Origin: Chloroflexi bacterium AL-N1 | GTDB taxonomy: Bacteria > Chloroflexota > Chloroflexia > Chloroflexales > Roseiflexaceae | Length of the DNA: 64,000 nucleotides | Reading direction: 5' to 3' | Assembly: GCA_013122435.1 (NCBI GenBank) | Contig: WYDT01000003.1 | Coordinates: forward strand, 62,001 to 126,000 | Part shown: piece by piece, positions 47,327-56,055 of the stretch | Layout of the letters: every line of letters begins with the position of its first letter | Position numbering within the stretch: position 1 is the first letter of the stretch | Position numbers and translations under genes: made by a program | The notes under the pieces: generated by a model | What the model saw: the letters and a program-made list of their open reading frames with translations, nothing else | Databases searched by the model: none | Told to the model about the DNA's origin: nothing

Positions 47327-48643
47327 CTATGTACGCGCTCCGACAAAGGTGTTTGCCAGTCGTGGCAACTCATTCTGTAAACCATCCCGAACGACGATAC
47401 GCGTGAGATTGAGCGGATTGGTGAACAACTCAATCGAGGTGGCTCCATTAAACATCCCAACGAATCGTTTAGCAACATCTGGCTGGCGTGCAATAGCACG
47501 GAACACGAGTGTGCCGATAAACATGCCGAGTTCGGGAGGGATCTGTTGCAGCCGTTCGCCAATGGAAATAAAATTATACATCGGGCGTGTTTCGGTATCA
47601 CGTTTGCGCTGATATATGGTCATCGTACGTTGCCAGGTTGAATGACGTTGCATGCGCGACCAGGCCTCTGCAAACAATTCGGCGCTGCGTAAGGCATTGT
47701 TGATGCCCTGTCCGGTAATTGGGTCGACATAATGACCAGCATCTCCTACCAGTGCCCAGCCAGGCCCATATGGCTGACGGTAAAAACTGTCGAAAGGCGC
47801 TTGCCCCATCACTTTGGTTTCACGCACGGCATGGTGTCCGCGTTCGGCAAGTTCGGGAACGGCGCGCCAGATTTGTTCCAGTGTTGCCTCAGGATCTTTA
47901 CGGGCCTCGTCAAATTCGGTTGCTGGGACACCTACTGAAACAACTGTTAACCCATCATCAGCATCAAAAACCAATACGCCATGACGCCTTTGCTGATTTC
48001 CATACGTAATGGCACTTGGTTCGTGTAGCTGTGCAAAATGACGATAATAGGCATAAAAGATTGCTGTTTCAGATTTCTGGCTATCATATATCTTGGCATT
48101 AACCATTCGAGCGATTTTGGATCGTTTTCCATCAGCACCAACGACAATACAGGCATACAACGATTGCTCTGCACCGCCGTTCTGACGTCCGCGCACTCCT
48201 ACAACTTGCCCCATACTCCAGATAACATCATTAACGGTAAAACCTTCGCGAAATGTGATGTTGGAATGGGTCCGCACACGCTCAAGAATAGCTGTGTCGA
48301 GTACCTCTCGACGAATCGAGTAGGCATAATCGTGTCCACCTGATTTGGGAAGATGCGTGACCATATCAAATTCTGGCGTACGCAATCCATAGAGAGTTAT
48401 CTTAGGTGCGTCAATGGCTTCTACAACATCAAGTACACCGATACGTTCGAGCATTGCCAGGCTGTTACCAAAGAAAACCGGACATGAAACGGTAGGTGCG
48501 GGGAAGGTCGCACGATCAAGCAGCAGTACCCGTGCGCCTTGTTGGGCAAGTAGCAATGCTGTAGCAGCACCAGCAATGCGTGCACCGACGATAATGACAT
48601 CATAGGTATCGTTGAGGTTGGATTGAAGTAGTTCCTGAGACAT
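47327..48643 (-). CDS. FAD-dependent oxidoreductase (geranylgeranyl-reductase-like)
   Basis: 438 residues. The N-terminal FAD motif is DVIIVGARIAGAATALLLAQ, with a first-Gly-Ala-Arg variant of GxGxxG. LLLDRATFPAPTVSC follows, then YAYSIRREVLDTAIL and the second motif GDAGHYVDPITGQGINNALR. The pattern is that of the geranylgeranyl reductase/halogenase branch of group A flavoproteins. Likely reactions are hydride reduction or hydroxylation of a hydrophobic substrate; the context gives no clue. No halogenase WxWxIP motif is seen. Confidence 0.82.
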   Translation of the reverse strand: MSQELLQSNLNDTYDVIIVGARIAGAATALLLAQQGARVLLLDRATFPAPTVSCPVFFGNSLAMLERIGVLDVVEAIDAPKITLYGLRTPEFDMVTHLPKSGGHDYAYSIRREVLDTAILERVRTHSNITFREGFTVNDVIWSMGQVVGVRGRQNGGAEQSLYACIVVGADGKRSKIARMVNAKIYDSQKSETAIFYAYYRHFAQLHEPSAITYGNQQRRHGVLVFDADDGLTVVSVGVPATEFDEARKDPEATLEQIWRAVPELAERGHHAVRETKVMGQAPFDSFYRQPYGPGWALVGDAGHYVDPITGQGINNALRSAELFAEAWSRMQRHSTWQRTMTIYQRKRDTETRPMYNFISIGERLQQIPPELGMFIGTLVFRAIARQPDVAKRFVGMFNGATSIELFTNPLNLTRIVVRDGLQNELPRLANTFVGART

Positions 48644-48819
48644 ACGTTGTTGAATCTTGTTTCTAGCCCCACTTGGGGGGTGTTACTGCATGTGTACGGA
48701 TGGGTGCACAGGAGGGATGCGGCATTGCTATATATGAATATAAAGAGTCAGAAAGACGGAACAAAGATATGATGGATCTTTCCTCTGTACGCTGGTGCTT
48801 ATTGACTATTTTCCAGGGA

Positions 48820-49686
48820 TTATGTCAGATCGGCCAGAAAATCGAGCGTATATTGGTTGACCAGTTCTGGCTGTTCCTGCTGTACCCAGTGCGAGCAATT
48901 TGGAATATAGCGCATCTGTAAATCGTTGACAAAACGGTCTGTCCCATACGTCAACTCCTTACCGAGCGCTTTATCCTCCTCACCCCAGATGAGCAACGTC
49001 GGCATAGAGACACGCATGCCAGTGCCGCTAAACATCCCACGTGACCCTTGCTGAGTAATGGCACGATAATAGTTGATCGCTGCAGTAAGCGCACCCGGTT
49101 GGGCCATTGCATTCTTAAACTGTTGGATATCCTCATCGGTAAAGCGTGACTTGTCGATCGCCATGCCACGAAACACACGCTCGATAGCCTCATAATTGTT
49201 GGCACGAATGAATGCCTCTGGGAGAAAAGGTAATTGAAAAAAAAGAATATACCAGGAACGACGCATCTGTTGCCAATTTTGTCCCATTGCCGCAGTGAAT
49301 AATGCCGGGTGAGGAATGTTCATGTTGATCAGGCGCTCCACCCGGTGTGGGTAGGCAATCGCGAGGGCCCAGGCGACCATTCCACCCCAATCATGTCCAA
49401 CGACAATTGCTTTGGTGTGTCCAAGCTCATCTATCAACGAGACAACATCGTTCGTTAGCACATCCAATTCATAGCCCCATGATGGCTTGTCAGTTTCGTT
49501 GTAGCCACGCAGATCGGGTGCAACCACGGTAAAATGTTCACTCAACACCGGAATCTGGTGCCGCCATGAATACCAGAACTCGGGGAAGCCGTGCAACAAC
49601 ACCACGAGGCGATCCCCATGGCCTGCCTTCACATAATGCATCTGAATATCATTGATAAACGCGTATTGGTGCTCAATCACACTCAT
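48820..49686 (-). CDS. Alpha/beta hydrolase (epoxide hydrolase-like)
   Basis: 288 residues. Motifs are LLHGFPEFWYSWRHQIPVL (oxyanion HGFP), VAPDLRGYNETDKP, the nucleophile Asp in VVGHDWGGMVAWALA, the acid loop LLIWGEEDKALG and His in PNCSHWVQQEQPELV. Asp as nucleophile and the two Tyr-containing cap segments point to epoxide hydrolases rather than esterases. AAGGAGGATTCA precedes the ATG. Repeat cores of the AACCCTAAGGGTT family start 23 bp upstream of this start. Confidence 0.88.
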   Translation of the reverse strand: MSVIEHQYAFINDIQMHYVKAGHGDRLVVLLHGFPEFWYSWRHQIPVLSEHFTVVAPDLRGYNETDKPSWGYELDVLTNDVVSLIDELGHTKAIVVGHDWGGMVAWALAIAYPHRVERLINMNIPHPALFTAAMGQNWQQMRRSWYILFFQLPFLPEAFIRANNYEAIERVFRGMAIDKSRFTDEDIQQFKNAMAQPGALTAAINYYRAITQQGSRGMFSGTGMRVSMPTLLIWGEEDKALGKELTYGTDRFVNDLQMRYIPNCSHWVQQEQPELVNQYTLDFLADLT

Positions 49687-49708
49687 TGAATCCTCCTTGT
49701 TTTGCTAG

Positions 49709-49914
49709 ACCCTAAAGGTTGCCCCAATTGTTGGGTAATCAATCGTCAAATGCCTCATCTCGTAGCTATAAACTAAACCCTAAGGGTTGTTAGAAAACAG
49801 CACAAACGACGGCAAGCATTGCGGATGTGGCTAAACCCTAAGGGTTACCTCCATTACTAGGTGGTCAACCGTTGAATTCCTTATCCTATTGCTGTAAACT
49901 AAACCCTAAGGGTC
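49709..49914. repeat. Array of four palindromic-core repeats between hydrolase and methyltransferase genes
   Basis: Cores lie at 49709-49720 (ACCCTAAAGGTT), 49775-49788 (AAACCCTAAGGGTT), 49833-49846 (same) and 49901-49914 (AAACCCTAAGGGTC), spaced 66, 58 and 68 bp. Each core is an inverted repeat (AACCCT-A-AGGGTT). Sequence between cores is also related: units 1 and 3 share CCATTACTAGGTG-like, TCAA, CGTT and TAAACT elements in order. The last core contains the stop of the next gene (TAG at 49906-49908), so its final residues Ala-Asp-Pro are repeat-encoded. Confidence 0.8.
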
Positions 49915-50529
49915 TGCTTTTTTAGCCAGGCAATGTAACCACGGTTCTGGTTGTCCCCAATGATCGTTACCCGTCCAACATTCGAGTATAATAAATCCTC
50001 CCTTTTGCAACAGCGTTTCCAGTTCAGGCTCACTGTCGAAAGCAAAAAAGCGGCGTAATCCACTATCGTTCTTTACCCCACGTTCTCCCTGACCGCGTTT
50101 GACACACATGTAACACAACCCACCACGCTGTAGTACCTGGCGGAATTCTTGTAACACCGAGAGATTGTTGTGCCTGGGAATATGGAGAAACGAGGCACAC
50201 GCCCATGACGCATCAAGTGAGTTATTACCTACTGGCAAGTTGTACATGCCACCAAGTATAGACGGTAGGCTTGGGTTATGCTGACGTGCTTCAGTAAGCA
50301 TGCCCCCCGAACGATCAAGACCACAGACCTGGAAGCCAAGGTCATGGAACCGTGCAGTATCTCGCCCTGTTCCACAACCAACATCCAGCACAAGCGCCTC
50401 CTTGGTAAGCCATGTAACTAGTCGCTGACGTGCTTCAGCCATCGCCGGGACATCTGCAGCATGCCAACGTGTGGCGAAGTACGACGCTGTTTGATTGTAG
50501 GTATCGGTCGTTTCGTGTGTTTCGGACAT
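49906..50529 (-). CDS. Class I SAM-dependent methyltransferase
   Basis: 207 residues. SAM motif I is LVLDVGCGTGRDTARFHDLG (close variant; residues about 42-60), followed by VCGLDRSGGML, ASWACASFLHIPR and LRRFFAFDSEPELETLLQKG near the end. The Methyltransf_11-type fold is clear; the acceptor is unknown. The C-terminal residues and stop lie in a repeat core. Another core lies just 11 bp upstream of the ATG, so the gene sits between repeats like a cassette. Confidence 0.82.
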   Translation of the reverse strand: MSETHETTDTYNQTASYFATRWHAADVPAMAEARQRLVTWLTKEALVLDVGCGTGRDTARFHDLGFQVCGLDRSGGMLTEARQHNPSLPSILGGMYNLPVGNNSLDASWACASFLHIPRHNNLSVLQEFRQVLQRGGLCYMCVKRGQGERGVKNDSGLRRFFAFDSEPELETLLQKGGFIILECWTGNDHWGQPEPWLHCLAKKADP

Positions 50530-50539
50530 ATGTTGTTAG

Positions 50540-50551
50540 GCCCCAAAGGTT
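50540..50551. repeat. Single diverged repeat core upstream of the methyltransferase
   Basis: GCCCCAAAGGTT is followed by GCCCCGATTACCAGGTGGC and CAACTATTGTATTGTGCATTT. The flank aligns with the unit bodies at 49721 and 57581 (GCCCC-ATT, GGT, CAAT-GT, TGC), so this is one unit of the same family although its core is diverged. Confidence 0.6.
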
Positions 50552-50764
50552 GCCCCGATTACCAGGTGGCCAACTATTGTATTGTGCATTTCGGTTGCGT
50601 ATATGAAACGTTTGGCATTTCGAAGCACTTCCCTGTCAAGTTACAAGTACTTTTGATACGAGCTGAAACGCTCGATATCCCACTGACTGCCAAATGTTTT
50701 ATATACGATGTTGTGTGTAGTTTTTGATTCATTTACAGCTTTAAAATATCAATTTTTCAAAGTA

Positions 50765-51844
50765 TTAGTTGTAATCACTTATTAAATGGATATAATAGGT
50801 TGATTCTATAGTTTTTCCGATTTTTTTTCTCCTATTCTCATTAAGACTTGTATGCCTTCCATTCATGTAGTAGGAATTTCTTATTTCTGGCAGATATTCA
50901 TTAGAAAAACAATATAGATATTCATCAAATTGGAAATCTTTTAATTTCTTAAGTACGCTATTAATCCATATATCTATATTGTGATTCTTAAACTTAGATA
51001 ACAAAACCATTCTGTGAATAAGACCATTTTTAAAATATTCAGTTGAGAGTGCTTCATTGTAGAGTGGCAAATGTACGCTCCATCCCATAAAATGATATTT
51101 GTTTTGCGGACTTTTAATCAGACCATAACCGTAATCAAAAGACTGATATCTGTTGTCGGAAATGTATTCAATAATACAATCTATTTTCTTCTTTAAATCT
51201 TCGGATAATTTGTTATAGACGTAATAAAAAATGAAAATATCATAAACAAAAGGCAGAGTTAATTCATTTGTTTCGTAGAGCACGGGGTTGACCAATTTTT
51301 TTGTTTTGTATTGGCTCGGAATTTTGATACTTGCGGAGCTTAAATAAATATTGTATTTAGCTGAAGAGGTGACTATAAAATTATACAAGGTATTTATCCT
51401 GTTTGTGACAATTTTATAAACGATATCGTCAGAAAAATTAGCGGCAAAAAGATATCCTGCTACAACAAATCGGCACAACGAGTCATAAATGTTACTACAC
51501 TCTTTGGTCTTAAGAAAAGAAATATATTTTTCCAAATCAACTGGAGATAGTATATCTTCAAAGGGTAGCCCAAAAGAAATAAGTTTACCAAACGAGTTTT
51601 CGAAACAGGAATCGCTACTTCCTAATATGGTTGCATTATTCACTTCAGAAGGAATATTGTTTTTCCAATATGAAATAGCAGGAAGTTTTAGTAGAGCGTC
51701 ATAGTTTCTTCTATACTCGTCATTGCCTATGGCATTAGAGTGAAGTAATAGCAAATGCCTAATCGTTTGTTGACTGCTGTTTATTAAAAAGTTAAATCTG
51801 TCATTAATCATATCGGTCTTATTTAACATTGGGAAATTACACAC
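50765..51844 (-). CDS. AT-rich orphan gene of unknown function
   Basis: 359 residues if it starts at GTG 51844; ATGs at 51829 and 51811 are alternatives and none has a good ribosome-binding site. The sequence is strikingly AT-rich against its neighbours, and the protein is rich in Asn, Lys, Ile, Tyr and Ser. It is helical throughout, with no signal peptide; YDIFIFYYVYNKLSEDLKKK and MGWSVHLPLYNEALSTEYF suggest an alpha-helical bundle or toroid. I do not recognise the family. Repeat cores flank it on both sides. Recent horizontal acquisition is likely. Confidence 0.6.
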   Translation of the reverse strand: MCNFPMLNKTDMINDRFNFLINSSQQTIRHLLLLHSNAIGNDEYRRNYDALLKLPAISYWKNNIPSEVNNATILGSSDSCFENSFGKLISFGLPFEDILSPVDLEKYISFLKTKECSNIYDSLCRFVVAGYLFAANFSDDIVYKIVTNRINTLYNFIVTSSAKYNIYLSSASIKIPSQYKTKKLVNPVLYETNELTLPFVYDIFIFYYVYNKLSEDLKKKIDCIIEYISDNRYQSFDYGYGLIKSPQNKYHFMGWSVHLPLYNEALSTEYFKNGLIHRMVLLSKFKNHNIDIWINSVLKKLKDFQFDEYLYCFSNEYLPEIRNSYYMNGRHTSLNENRRKKIGKTIESTYYIHLISDYN

Positions 51845-51861
51845 AACGTAGGTGTAAGCAC

Positions 51862-52050
51862 AACCCTAAAGGTCGCCCGAAAACGGATGGAATTCCAACG
51901 GGTGTGGACTGATTTCTGCCAACCCTAAAGGTCTGCTTGGCTGCCCCGCTACATCCCAACGTCCTATCGTGTCAAACGAAACCCTAAGGGTCTCTCAAAA
52001 ACAGTGATGATTGCAACGGATTCGGTCCAATTTCTCCCACCCCTAAAGGT
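51862..52050. repeat. Array of four palindromic-core repeats upstream of the orphan gene and at the end of lysJ
   Basis: Cores lie at 51862-51873, 51921-51932, 51979-51991 and 52039-52050 (AACCCTAAAGGT or AAACCCTAAGGGT forms), spaced 59, 58 and 60 bp. Units 1 and 3 share GAAAAC-G-TG, CAACGG and ATTTCTGCC-like elements. The last core contains the TAG stop of lysJ (52043-52045), so the ending Gly-Asp-Leu is repeat-encoded, in the same register as at 49906. Confidence 0.8.
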
Positions 52051-53203
52051 CTCCCACTACCTCCACCACTTGATCAAGGTCGGTGTACGTAATCACGAGC
52101 GGTGGCAACAACCGCAGGACGTTTGGGCCCGCAGGCAAAGCCAGCACCCCACGTTCCATCAATCGAACTAGGTAGGGTTGCACACGCTCCTTGAGTTCCA
52201 GCCCAACCAACAACCCCTTCCCACGCACCTCACGTACCTGTGGTAGATCCAACCCGCGCAGTCGCTCCAGCAGATATACGCCTTTCTCCGCTGTCTGTTG
52301 TGGCAGGTCATGGTCGTGCAGATAGCGCAATGTCGCACGGGCTGCCGCACACGCCAACGGGTTACCGCCAAAGGTCGTGCCGTGGCTCGCTGGTGGCAAC
52401 GGCCCCAGCCGCTCCTGGAACGCTATGGCCCCCATCGGCATCCCACCGGCAATAGATTTTGCCAGCACTAGGATGTCTGGTTCAAGACCGTGGTGCTCAC
52501 AGGCAAACAAAGCACCGGTTCGACCAAAACCTGTCTGCACCTCATCGATGATCAGCAATGCGCCCCGTTCACGACACACCGCTGCCACCGCCGCGATGTA
52601 TTCTGCGCTTGCCAGATGCACTCCACCCTCGCCCTGCACCAACTCCAGCAACACCGCCGCCGTCGTATCGCCGACCGCCTCGGTGAGCGCATCGATTTTG
52701 TTGTACGGGACACGCGTAAAACCAGGAATCAGCGGCTCAAATGGCTTGCGATAGTTCGGTTCCCACGTTGCAGAGAGCGCCCCCATCGTGCGCCCGTGAA
52801 AGCCTCGCACTGCGGTGACCATATCTGCCCGCCCCGTTTTGAGACGCGCAATTTTAAGCGCCCCCTCGATAGCCTCGGCTCCTGAATTACACAAAAAGAT
52901 CCGTTCAAGACCTTTCGGTAGCACCGCCACGAGTTCATCAAGATATGCTGCACGCTCATCATTATAAAAGATTTCAGGACAATTGATGAGACGACTCGCC
53001 TGCGATTGGAGGGCTTCATTAATGTATGGATTAGCGTGTCCCAGGTTTGCAGCCCCCTGCCCACCCACACAATCGATGTACTCACGCCCCTCCGCATCCC
53101 ACAATCGCGCGCCCTGCCCACCTACAATCGCCAGATGACGTTTGGGATAGGTCCCGCTGGTATGGGCCGACTCGCTGGTGATAATTGTTTCCTGTGATAT
53201 CAT
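52043..53203 (-). CDS. lysJ: LysW-gamma-lysine aminotransferase (acetylornithine aminotransferase family)
   Basis: 386 residues, class III aminotransferase. GAEAIEGALKIARLKTGR, FHGRTMGALSATWEPNYRKP, LLIIDEVQTGFGRTG (PLP Asp) and LVLAKSIAGGMPMGA (Schiff-base Lys) are the family landmarks. In this context it should transaminate the semialdehyde on LysW to LysW-gamma-lysine; an arginine role (ArgD) or dual use is possible. The start has AAAGGA upstream. It is separated from lysZ by the convergent oxidase gene and the MFS gene. Confidence 0.85.
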   Translation of the reverse strand: MISQETIITSESAHTSGTYPKRHLAIVGGQGARLWDAEGREYIDCVGGQGAANLGHANPYINEALQSQASRLINCPEIFYNDERAAYLDELVAVLPKGLERIFLCNSGAEAIEGALKIARLKTGRADMVTAVRGFHGRTMGALSATWEPNYRKPFEPLIPGFTRVPYNKIDALTEAVGDTTAAVLLELVQGEGGVHLASAEYIAAVAAVCRERGALLIIDEVQTGFGRTGALFACEHHGLEPDILVLAKSIAGGMPMGAIAFQERLGPLPPASHGTTFGGNPLACAAARATLRYLHDHDLPQQTAEKGVYLLERLRGLDLPQVREVRGKGLLVGLELKERVQPYLVRLMERGVLALPAGPNVLRLLPPLVITYTDLDQVVEVVGDL

Positions 53204-53472
53204 TGTTGGTATCCTTTGTATAGCTCATGTATCATGTGGCTGTGCGACATATGTGGTGTAATCATTGGCTGAATTGTTCGTATTGTTTGCAAAAATACCA
53301 GATAACACGAAAACTTAGTGCCAGTAGCAATGCCTTCGTCACTCCAGTATAACTGAACGGCAATCGTCGATATATTGGCTATAAGCATATCGTTCGCAAT
53401 GGCCAACCCAAAGTGTATGGTGATTCGTGCATACCCAACCAACTAGATGCCCACTAATATTGGTGAGGTTAT

Positions 53473-53967
53473 ATGAAACAAGCAGAACTCCAAATCATTG
53501 CAACGCTGATCCGAAGCCAGCGCCACGCGGCCCTTGGCACTCTGCGCGATGATGCGCCGTTTGTTTCGATGGTCGCCTACGCCGTGCAGCCTGCTTTCGA
53601 TAGCTTTTTGCTCCATCTCAGCCAACTGTCGCCACACACCAAGCAACTCCAGGTCGATCCCCGTGCATCGCTGCTTATCACCGAACCCGACGATAGTCGT
53701 GAAGACGTACAGACTCTCGCACGCATCACGCTACTGGGCTTTGTTACCAGGATCGATCAGGATAACGCCGATTATGCCAGCGCACGTACCTGCTATCTGA
53801 CACGCCTGCCAGCCTCGGAAATGCTCTTTACCTTCGCCGACTTTGCTCTGTACCGCTTTGCACCGACCGAGGTGCGTTATATCGGTGGCTTGGCACGGGC
53901 CTTCACACTCACGCCTGACCATCTGCGTGCCGCCTCACAAACAGTTGTCAAAGATTCCACCAAATAG
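53473..53967 (+). CDS. Pyridoxamine 5'-phosphate oxidase-like (HugZ-type) FMN/heme-binding protein
   Basis: 164 residues. The split-barrel start reads IIATLIRSQRHAALGTLRDD, then PFVSMVAYAVQPAFDSFLLH, LSPHTKQLQVDPRASLLITE and a C-terminal RFAPTEVRYIGGLARAFTL, the order of HugZ/PNPOx-like proteins that bind FMN or degrade heme. It is the only plus-strand gene inside the lysine block, divergent from lysJ and convergent with the MFS gene (3-bp gap). A lysine-related role is not indicated. Confidence 0.8.
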   Translation: MKQAELQIIATLIRSQRHAALGTLRDDAPFVSMVAYAVQPAFDSFLLHLSQLSPHTKQLQVDPRASLLITEPDDSREDVQTLARITLLGFVTRIDQDNADYASARTCYLTRLPASEMLFTFADFALYRFAPTEVRYIGGLARAFTLTPDHLRAASQTVVKDSTK

Positions 53968-53970
53968 TCG

Positions 53971-55197
53971 CTACTTGGAGCCACTTAATGCAGGGCTGGC
54001 TTCCGCAGTTGGTTGTGCATCTGACAGAAAGAGCGCCACCAACACACAGGTAATAAACATGGTTATGGCAGAGGCAATAAAGATCCCCGACCATCCTAGC
54101 CATAGCACGACACCGCTCGCCAGCAATGGTGCCAGTGCTCGCGCCCCGGCCACAATCGAGCTATCCAACCCATACACGGCGCCCTCTGCGCCGGGTTGGC
54201 TATGGCGTGCCAGTAATGCGCTGAGTGCGGGCATAATGCCCCCGCTGGCGACACCAGTACATGCCTGTAGTATCAGTAGTTGCCATGCCTCCGTCGCAAA
54301 GACCTGCGGAATGTAGAGTATGGCTGCTGCCAGTGTGCTCACAATCAAGATGCGCCGATGCCCGATGCGATCCCCCAGCCGTCCCAGATAGATTGCGCTG
54401 GCCGTTCCGGTTGCCGAGGCCACCCCAACAATCAGCCCGGTCATTGTCCCGACACGGCTGGATGAAACTAACAATGATTGCACAAACAACGGTAGAATCG
54501 GTACAATCATCGTCTGTCCCAACCAACTCAGGAAGCGGATGCTGTAGATCATCATCATACTTTTTTCTTGCAGGATTTGCCGCCACGATGCCAGCATGTT
54601 GGGACGTTCTTTGGTCTTTGCAGGTGGTGTAAAGTTCTCCTGCACACCCAGCCAGACCATCAATCCTGCAATTAAAAGCATCACTGATGTGACCACAAAG
54701 GTTGTTTGGTCCCCGACCGCGTCGGCGATAATGCCGCCGATCAGTGGTCCTACGGCAATGCCGCCCCAGAAGCCCATCTGCAACAGTCCCATCGCATAGC
54801 CACTGCGCTCACGTGGCACTGCTGCAGCCACTAAAGCATTCGCAGCAGGAACCGTCCCGGTGATAAGGCCCTGCAATGCCCTGAGCAGCACCAGTTCTTC
54901 AGCGGAACGTGCAAAAGCCATCAAAAACATAATCACAGTGCCACCAAACATCGCTCGCTCAACCATCAGCTTACGTCCGTAGCGGTCGGCGACGGACCCC
55001 CACATTGGTGAGGCGACCATCATGGTGAGCGCCTGCGCCGAAAACACCATACCGATCCAGAATTCAATACTTGTTCCGGTTTGCGAACCCAACTCCTGAA
55101 CGTAGAGCGGCAGGAAGGGAAACATCACCGAAAAACCAACAGCCGAGACCAACTGGGCGAAAAACACAATGTACAGCGTATGTTTCCAGGATGTCAT
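53971..55197 (-). CDS. MFS multidrug-type exporter
   Basis: 408 residues with 12 predicted membrane helices. The signature between helices 2 and 3 is GSVADRYGRKLMVERAM, and motif C-like GFWGGIAVGPLIGGIIADAV follows; a second-half signature is LGRLGDRIGHRRILIVSTL. This is the drug:H+ antiporter layout (DHA1, 12 TM). Substrate unknown. It starts 54 bp after lysZ on the same strand, so it may be co-transcribed with the lysine genes. Confidence 0.87.
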   Translation of the reverse strand: MTSWKHTLYIVFFAQLVSAVGFSVMFPFLPLYVQELGSQTGTSIEFWIGMVFSAQALTMMVASPMWGSVADRYGRKLMVERAMFGGTVIMFLMAFARSAEELVLLRALQGLITGTVPAANALVAAAVPRERSGYAMGLLQMGFWGGIAVGPLIGGIIADAVGDQTTFVVTSVMLLIAGLMVWLGVQENFTPPAKTKERPNMLASWRQILQEKSMMMIYSIRFLSWLGQTMIVPILPLFVQSLLVSSSRVGTMTGLIVGVASATGTASAIYLGRLGDRIGHRRILIVSTLAAAILYIPQVFATEAWQLLILQACTGVASGGIMPALSALLARHSQPGAEGAVYGLDSSIVAGARALAPLLASGVVLWLGWSGIFIASAITMFITCVLVALFLSDAQPTAEASPALSGSK

Positions 55198-55251
55198 GCC
55201 AGGGCTTTCATATTCAATATCCTATCGTGATACATGAAACCACTGGCTATT

Positions 55252-56055
55252 TTATGCGATAATCGTGCCGTGTCCATCAAGCGCGTGGCTGATTGGCTGT
55301 TCCACACGCGCATCGCCCAGAATAACTTGGCCCACGCCACCGACGAGTGCCTCGGAAGCACCCAACACTTTTTTCTTCATGCGGCCCTCGGCAAATGGCA
55401 AAAACTTATCGACCTCGCCACGTGGGATGTGTGTGATCAGCGAGTCTTCATCGGGAAAGGCGCGCAGGAGTCCCGGCACATTCGAGAGCAACAGCAGCGT
55501 CTCGGCTTTGAGCGCTGCTGCTACTGCCGCCGCTGCTCGGTCGCCATCGACGTTCACTGCCTCACCTGCTGTGCTGCTGGCCAGCGGCGCGATGACGGGC
55601 AGATATCCGCCCTCCAAGAGGATGGTTAGCAACCCGTCGTTGACCTGCTCAACCGTGCCGGTCCAGTCATCGCGCAGCACCCGTTGTCGCCCATTTTCCA
55701 CAATACGGATGGCGGTCTTGCGCTGCCCTTCGAGTACTCGCCCATCCAGCCCTGAGATTCCGATGGCATTGACTCTCAGGCGCTGTAATCGTTCGACAAT
55801 CAGTTTATTCATTTTCCCGGCATAGGCCATCATAAAAATTTCCAACGTTGTGCGATCCGTGTAGCGGCTGGTAAAACCAGATGGTGATGTTACAAAGCGG
55901 GGTGGGTGGCCCAGTCGTTCAGCCAGGATATTTGTCTCGTGGGAGCCACCGTGGAGCAGCACCAACGGTTGTCCGGCCCCCCGCAGATGTGCGATATCGG
56001 TACAGAGGGCGTCGTAGTCGATCCCCTCGCCGCCGCCTACCTTTACAACAATCAT
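55252..56055 (-). CDS. lysZ: LysW-aminoadipate 6-kinase
   Basis: 267 residues, amino-acid kinase fold (N-acetylglutamate kinase family). It opens MIVVKVGGGEGIDYD, then LVLLHGGSHETNILAERLGH and PPRFVTSPSGFTSRYTD, where acetylglutamate kinases have a different substrate loop; AVNVDGDRAAAAVAAALKAE lies near residue 170. It phosphorylates the side-chain carboxyl of LysW-bound aminoadipate. Its ATG overlaps the homocitrate synthase stop (ATGA), indicating coupling. A glutamate-side function in arginine synthesis is the main alternative. Confidence 0.88.
   Translation of the reverse strand: MIVVKVGGGEGIDYDALCTDIAHLRGAGQPLVLLHGGSHETNILAERLGHPPRFVTSPSGFTSRYTDRTTLEIFMMAYAGKMNKLIVERLQRLRVNAIGISGLDGRVLEGQRKTAIRIVENGRQRVLRDDWTGTVEQVNDGLLTILLEGGYLPVIAPLASSTAGEAVNVDGDRAAAAVAAALKAETLLLLSNVPGLLRAFPDEDSLITHIPRGEVDKFLPFAEGRMKKKVLGASEALVGGVGQVILGDARVEQPISHALDGHGTIIA

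Noticed and set aside
53204..53472. Lysine riboswitch upstream of lysJ
   Set aside because: The 269-bp gap has none of the conserved L-box helices or loop motifs; the true leader of the operon probably lies right of the window.
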